From positions 3,317,001 through 3,381,000 of the forward strand of contig JBANDB010000007.1 of the NCBI GenBank assembly GCA_037576215.1: DNA of 64,000 nucleotides, in the 5' to 3' direction. The first letter of the stretch is position 1. Each line of letters opens with the position of its first letter. This DNA is from Armillaria gallica (taxonomy: Eukaryota; Basidiomycota; Agaricomycetes; Agaricales; Physalacriaceae). This document shows, piece by piece, positions 59,182 through 64,000 of this stretch. Below the pieces are notes generated by a model. It had not been told where the DNA came from. It saw only the letters and a list, made by a program, of their open reading frames with translations, and made no database searches. The position numbers and the translations under genes were made by a program.

Positions 59182-60020
59182 TTACAAGTTCACTATATCT
59201 TCGTTAATTAATGTTATGCCCAATGGGCCACTTGCAATGCGGATCTCCTCGTGCCATTCATAAGCCAGCGGGGCCCAATCACTTCGTATGAGACCCTTCT
59301 CCGCGAACACCTTGAGGCTCCAAAAACAGAAACGACCGCAGGCAGCGTTGTGTCCATTGACAGTCGTGCGGTCCAGGCCAGCACTGGTAAGGAACTCCAA
59401 TAAATCGCCAACAGCGATATTGTGGGGTTCAAGGATGGGGAATGACAAAACGCTAGCAACTTGTGAGCCCGTAGGGATTACGTCTCGGCCTGTCACGCTA
59501 ACGACGAAGTGAGACTAAGACCTGCAATGACAAGGATGCACTCACGTAACATCTGGCTGAACGATGCCATTAACTAGAGAACAATTGACATCCAATTGGA
59601 TCCTGTAATGATCCTGGCCAGTTGAAGGCGACAACAGCATCAGATAAAGATGCATTACAAGCATCCCTTGGTGGATCGCGGATTCAAAGCCTTTCCCTGA
59701 TATTTCGATCGTATCGACTTTCCGCGCCAAACGGGCATCCGAGAGTTCGTTTTTAATGGCGCCGATGTTCTGAAGGAGACAACAGTGTGAGCGATGATAT
59801 CGTCAGTTTGGGAGACCGCTGGTGACGTACGAACGAATCCATTGAACTGATGCCTTGCGTGCATCTTCCAACCTGAATTTATACCACCCACCGCCAGGCA
59901 GGCATGCTGTCAGAAAGGGGAATTACCTTAGCGGTCTCAACACGGCCCACCCAGGGCGCAGGGAGAGTTCCCTCCGAGTGAATGGAGACTGCCAGGAAGA
60001 ACTGACAAAGAAAATATCAA
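59182..60020 (-). CDS. Uncharacterised agaricomycete protein (possibly DUF7770-like)
   Basis: Exons in minus-strand order: about 60,010-59,930 (SIHSEGTLPAPWVGRVETAK region), a mini-exon 59,870-59,832, 59,770-59,545 (VDTIEISGKGFESAIHQGML, MHLYLMLLSPSTGQDHYRIQ) and 59,496-59,182 (IAVGDLLEFLTSAGLDRTTV, HNAACGRFCFWSLKVFAEKG). The last exon, with a glycine/cysteine/aromatic block followed by a helix, resembles a widespread fungal family annotated as DUF7770; I am not certain. It converges with the APH-like gene, with 49 bp between stops. The 5' end is not defined. Confidence 0.45.
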
Positions 60021-60394
60021 CCCCGTTGATGAAGCACCGTGAAAACAATGTTTTATATATAGCTTTCATGTGCACGAACATATGTTCCTACAAGACTACG
60101 AAAATAAATCGGACCAAGAAGCCTGATTAATGTAACCATACCTAGCTGCCTCCCCTTGAACCGATCTGGGGGATTTGGTTAATCGATGTACGGCACAAGG
60201 TTCTGTTGTCCAGCCCTGATCGGACACCTAATGATTGCGTTGGTGTATTCACTGCACCGCGGTTGGGTTTGGTTCCCCAAGTCTTGGGTGCATTTGGCCG
60301 AGACGAACAGGGGAACAAACGCTCTCCAAATCACTCACGCCAGGGAATGACCCAGAACGAAACAACGGCATGTACCTCATCATAGAGCAGAGTG

Positions 60395-61196
60395 TCAGGC
60401 CGAGAATAAAGATAAGAATAAGCTCAGAAAGGCAGTTTTGGGGTCGAGACATCCCAGTGCCACCATCACGCCACACGATCGGACTTCCTCATGAAGGAGC
60501 TGAATTGTCTCGTTTGCGCAAACCAGCCGCCTTTCCAACAGCGCGTCCTCATCGTCGGATATGTCACCGCGTCCCACAATGAGCCGTAAGAGGGCCCCTT
60601 CTCGTCTCTTCCCATCCCCCAGAGCCTAAAACGAGTTGATAGGACACCGAAATAATGTGATCAGGGTGCGAATATCTTCAAGTTCTCGCTCGAGCTTTTC
60701 AACATCCCCTTGGGCACGTGCCAGGTCTAAGCTCTTGATTGGGCTGTTCGGCAGTGTGAGCCACCTGCGAGATTCAAGAGCGTATGTCACGAAATAGGCA
60801 ATGACCAGGCGCCATACAGATTTACATTCTCTTTGAAAGGGGATTATGGAAGGCGCTACGGCTTCTCCAGAGGGTAGTAATGCTCGGTCGTGTAGGAGGC
60901 ATGGATGGAAGCATTATCGTAGGGCTAACAAACGTCTGCACAACGGAGACTGAGACATCGGGGGAAACGATATGAGTTCCGCGAGTATATAATAAAGCGG
61001 CTTGCCAGGCTAAGGAAGGTCCCAGAATAGACAGTGCTCGCATGATATCAAGATTGTGACAGAGTTCGAAGTCTGGACCCTCAGGCCGGTCGCATTGCAT
61101 TTTGGCGTAACGGACAGATGGAAGAATGCTACGATTGACTGATAAGATAAACGCGCGGCAGAGGAGAGAGAAAGGGAGACTTAAATCTCCTACCAA
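60395..61196 (-). CDS. Uncharacterised small protein
   Basis: An ATG at 61,196 opens MVGDLSLPFSLLCRAFILSV and stays open to about 60,822. After a likely intron the frame continues (SLDLARAQGDVEKLERELED, a coiled coil) and then REGALLRLIVGRGDISDDED...LLHEEVRSCG, ending near 60,395. A TAG lies between the last two parts and is either in a short intron or a real break. The N-terminal hydrophobic segment may be a membrane anchor. I do not recognise the family. Confidence 0.35.
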
Positions 61197-62160
61197 GTTA
61201 TCTTGGTAGTGGATAGTGTATATGCATGTAGGGAGGAAACTGCCGAAAGAGCGTGCCAGTCCCGATTTTCACTCGATAGAAAACCAGACCCAAATGATGC
61301 ATGATGGTGCCGGAATTAGGAAAATCTGGGCCCGAAAATGCTAAAATTGAGTGTTTCCAGTTGGTTTCCAATCAGGTTTCGAAGCTGTCACGCACAATAT
61401 TGGGAAACAAGTGCGCCGTGATGAGGCAAGTATTGAGAAACGAAACACTGGATCAAGTTCTGGCTATGAATTGACAATTGTTCAACGGTTAGTTTTGGGG
61501 TGTGTAAAGACTGCTTGCATAGCTTTATCTCTTTCTATCCTCTACTAGTTCTGGTTTCTTATTGTAACTATAAAGTACGTATCAAACATTGATTGCCCTT
61601 GAAGTGAATACTTTCGAACTCAAGGCACATCGTCCGCAAAAGCCCACGTTATGAAAGCACAACTAGCGATACTGCGACACCTATCAAGACCCCTACAAAT
61701 GCCAGACATCCTCAGCACCAAAGAATGAATCGCAGCGCTGGCGCGTTTATTGCGAACTCCAACACGTTTACTTATTCAGGGATATGGGGCCACAGGTTAG
61801 CACCGGAAATAAGGGAGGAAGAGGAAGATGAGGCGCCAATATGTAGTCTCTCCTATACAGACAGACGATACACACCTGTTGAAGAAGGGAGGGACGGTGT
61901 GTATGTAGTCTGTTGTCTAAGTTGATCGAGTTATGGACAACTGAGCTTATTATGTAATTTGAAAAAAGTGGCCTCAACGTGTCATTAATTCCATGCGCTT
62001 CTCTCTCATTCGACGTGTTTCAAGCATCACTTACTTTAGCACTTATTATGTTTCACTCATGGCATCTAATGCAAAAATACAACAATCACACAACGGCGAA
62101 ACTCACTATCCATGTCATAACACCATATGACTATAGCGACAATCTCAGCAGTGATGTGCC
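61197..62160. other. Intergenic
   Basis: No supported gene or repeat. Open segments at 61,351-61,548 and 61,725-61,925 lack domains and context. Confidence 0.3.
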
Positions 62161-62425
62161 GGTCAGCGACTAGTCGCAAAGTCACGGGCAAGTCGTTAGT
62201 CAACCAAAGGCAGGGCTTTTTTTGCCTCGACCTCTTCCCACCCCTTAGAGTGACCTCGAAGGCCCGGTCCGAGACTCCGAGTCCGGTCTCGGCCCCAGTG
62301 TTGTCATACCTCACATTAAGAGGTTCAAAGAGCGCCTCAGTGTGTGAGGACATCAGACGCTTAGTAATACTTGGTCGTGCCCTGAAAGTCGGGGCAGAAA
62401 ATGACTTGACGACTAGTCGGTGACT
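62161..62425. mobile_element. Small MITE-like element with GACTAGTCG inverted ends
   Basis: The left end GGTCAGCGACTAGTCG (then CAAAGTCA) is mirrored by the complement of the right end AGTCACCGACTAGTCG (then TCAAGTCA). That is 24-nt inverted ends with a few mismatches around a 217-nt centre. No target duplication seen. The ORF across it is incidental. Confidence 0.5.
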
Positions 62426-62939
62426 AGTCACATGGGCCTTACTGCGACTTTCCACTTTGGGTCACTGCCCGTCCAACACTGAATCTCAGTACTTTCTCCT
62501 CTCAAATCCAGCAGGCGAGTCCTGATCAGCGTGTATGCCAAGGTGAGCCAGAATTGAAGCTGTAAAATATGCCGATTTTCCGTCGACGGTATCTGTGCAA
62601 AATGGAGGTTGTTGCCGCCAAGGATATGCCATGATCATGGCAAAAATCCTTCCACTGGGGAATACAATGCTAGCCTTGAGGTGTCGTCCATGCGTAGGAG
62701 ATATAACATCAATATATTGAGCACGTCGCCGGGCATTGACAAAGGATAAAGCCAAGCTGGTATCTTTGTGCACGTGACATAATTGCCAGATTATGTCAAA
62801 ATTTGTAATAGACCCGATCGTCCATAAATACCCACTAGATCAAAAAAAAAAAAAAACTGCCCTGGCAAAACGCCAATATAAAGCAATTAACTGTACGCGG
62901 GTGCAAGAATACAAGTGAAGTACGTTACTACGCAGCTCA
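62426..62939. other. Intergenic
   Basis: A poly-A run lies at about 62,840-62,855. The minus-strand open segment 62,773-62,486 shows no domain. Nothing else supported. Confidence 0.25.
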
Positions 62940-63700
62940 CCCAGAGAAACCATATGCAAGAGAGGAGAGAACAAGAGGGAAGGAACCTCCACGGCGTCTC
63001 AATAGCCAGTGTACTTGGAAATGGGGAGTTTTATTGTTTTTTTCAAAAGTAAATAAAATAAAAAAACAGTCCAATATGACCAAAGGTTGGTTCCTTATAA
63101 AGATACCCGCAAAATACCCATATAAATGGGGCAAGCATGACAAGGGTCCTGGATACGACCCTACTGTACCACAATGAGGGCCATCAGTAGTGTCCACGTG
63201 GGACTGTCATCCCCGATGGCCAAAAGTACCTGAAAATGAGCATCGGACTCGATGATTAGCTTAGTCAGTGGATTCTATATTTAGAGTATCGAAATCAATG
63301 ATGACAATGTGGCGCTACTGTATGTGAGTGTACAGTAGAAACTGTAACGTGTAACGTAGGTACTGTTTCGTGGCTTATTTCGCCTCCTGTAACGCATAAC
63401 GGTCGAACTGTTCCCCCTTTTTTTCGTTACGCTATAGAAAATCATTGAAAAAATCGTCAAAAAATACCATCAAATTTCAAGTACGAGCTTTTTCAATATC
63501 AATGGTAATTCTAAATGCTTACAGCAGAGTAGCATCGCGAATATCTTAAAACAATACAACGATTACCTTGGCGCCCTTGCTTAATCAAGCAACCATAATG
63601 CATAACTCGGAGGCCGTTTCCGAAATTCCTTAAATCTTCGCCGTAACGCTTAATCTGGCGTTTCTACTCTACACTCACGTACGTATGTGTATCTTGCGCT
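62940..63700 (+). repeat. Dispersed repeat R1, copy 3, interrupted by a MITE
   Basis: 62,940-63,310 matches 49,690-50,070. The continuation (GTGTATCTTGCGCTTTG) resumes at 63,686, so the bases between are a later insertion. Confidence 0.6.
63320..63682. mobile_element. MITE with GTAYGTGAGTGTASAGTAGAAAC ends (described in parts)
   Basis: The left end GTATGTGAGTGTACAGTAG (then AAAC) and the complement of the right end GTACGTGAGTGTAGAGTAG (then AAAC) match at 21 of 23 positions. Both ends continue with TAACG-like subterminal motifs. The element is about 363 bp, non-coding, and inserted in R1 copy 3. Confidence 0.65.
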
Positions 63701-64000
63701 TTGTAATGTATTTGGAGTCAGGAGAGCGCTCAGCATGATGTACAATGCTACACTGGCCAGCGAAGCACCAAAATCAAAGCATCCTCGGAGTTGCCTTACA
63801 AGGCAGATGATTGGAGCCAGGACAATAGAGGCGTCCTTATCTAGTGTACATTCCCTGCCAAAATAATTGCATTGGGGTAAGGTCTACCCGTATCCGGCCT
63901 GAAATAGGCCACATCATGCACGATAAACCAAATTAGGCATGTTATTAAGTCCAGAAATATCAAGGCATAATTCATTTTCGGCCCTTTTACTTTAATCCAC
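63701..64000. other. Intergenic to window end
   Basis: No gene or repeat recognised. Confidence 0.25.

Noticed and set aside
62066..62455. 129-aa minus-strand ORF
   Set aside because: It spans the inverted ends of a small MITE-like element and has no protein features.
1..64000. CRISPR arrays, bacterial operons, rRNA genes, ribosome binding sites
   Set aside because: The window is eukaryotic (introns, fungal families); no such structures were seen.

Overview
The window looks like a repeat-rich piece of an Agaricomycete (mushroom-forming basidiomycete) genome. Genes are split by many 45-85 nt GT..AG introns. The recognisable families (KDZ transposase with CxC2 cysteine clusters, XPG/GEN1-like nuclease, JmjC-like protein, APH-type kinase, Crypton-like tyrosine recombinase) are ones that are abundant in that class. 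I cannot name a species. Most of the sequence is mobile DNA in various states of decay. Many losses are of the CpG to TpG/CpA type, as expected from cytosine methylation and deamination.

Layout. 1-2.2 kb: start of an LTR-type element on the minus strand, then a decayed multi-exon gene. 2.8-4.2 kb: a family-1 LTR (TGATGAGCC...CATCA), cut by a foldback element (4.2-6.8 kb). 7.4-9.6 kb: a RING-finger gene with a solo family-1 LTR inserted in its last zinc-ligand codons. 10.1-11.4 kb: a second LTR-type unit whose first ORF begins with a membrane segment. 12.9-14.5 kb: an uncharacterised gene truncated by a transposon end. 14.5-18.5 kb: a KDZ transposase gene (minus) with a solo LTR just upstream of its start. 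21-23.7 kb: three uncharacterised minus-strand genes, one intact.

24.2-36.9 kb is the most interesting part and has three nested layers. An agaricomycete hypothetical gene is split by a palindromic foldback element. Its two arms are about 1.38 kb each, equal to within about 1 nt, and each ends in a tRNA-derived sequence. The right tRNA-like end is itself split by a 7.1 kb insertion. That insertion carries an intact 574-aa XPG/GEN1-like nuclease gene, with all metal ligands and four SUMO-interaction-like motifs at the C-terminus. 105 bp downstream is a 697-aa Crypton-like tyrosine recombinase. I read it as a Crypton-like element with a nuclease passenger.

37-40.6 kb: Ty3-type Gag (minus) and its 1.6 kb LTR. 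41.1-45.3 kb: two uncharacterised multi-exon genes, one with a zinc-cluster-like cysteine motif. 46-51 kb: dispersed non-autonomous repeats (called R1 and R2 here) around a decayed gene. 51.6-55.1 kb: a JmjC-like gene that lacks a key metal ligand. 56-58 kb: decayed gene fragments. 58.1-59.1 kb: APH-like kinase, convergent with an uncharacterised gene at 59.2-60.0 kb. 60.4-61.2 kb: uncharacterised gene. 62-63.7 kb: two small MITE-like elements and a third R1 copy.

There are no host operons or pathways here. The functional units are individual mobile elements and isolated genes. All family names rest on motifs read by eye; no database search was run.
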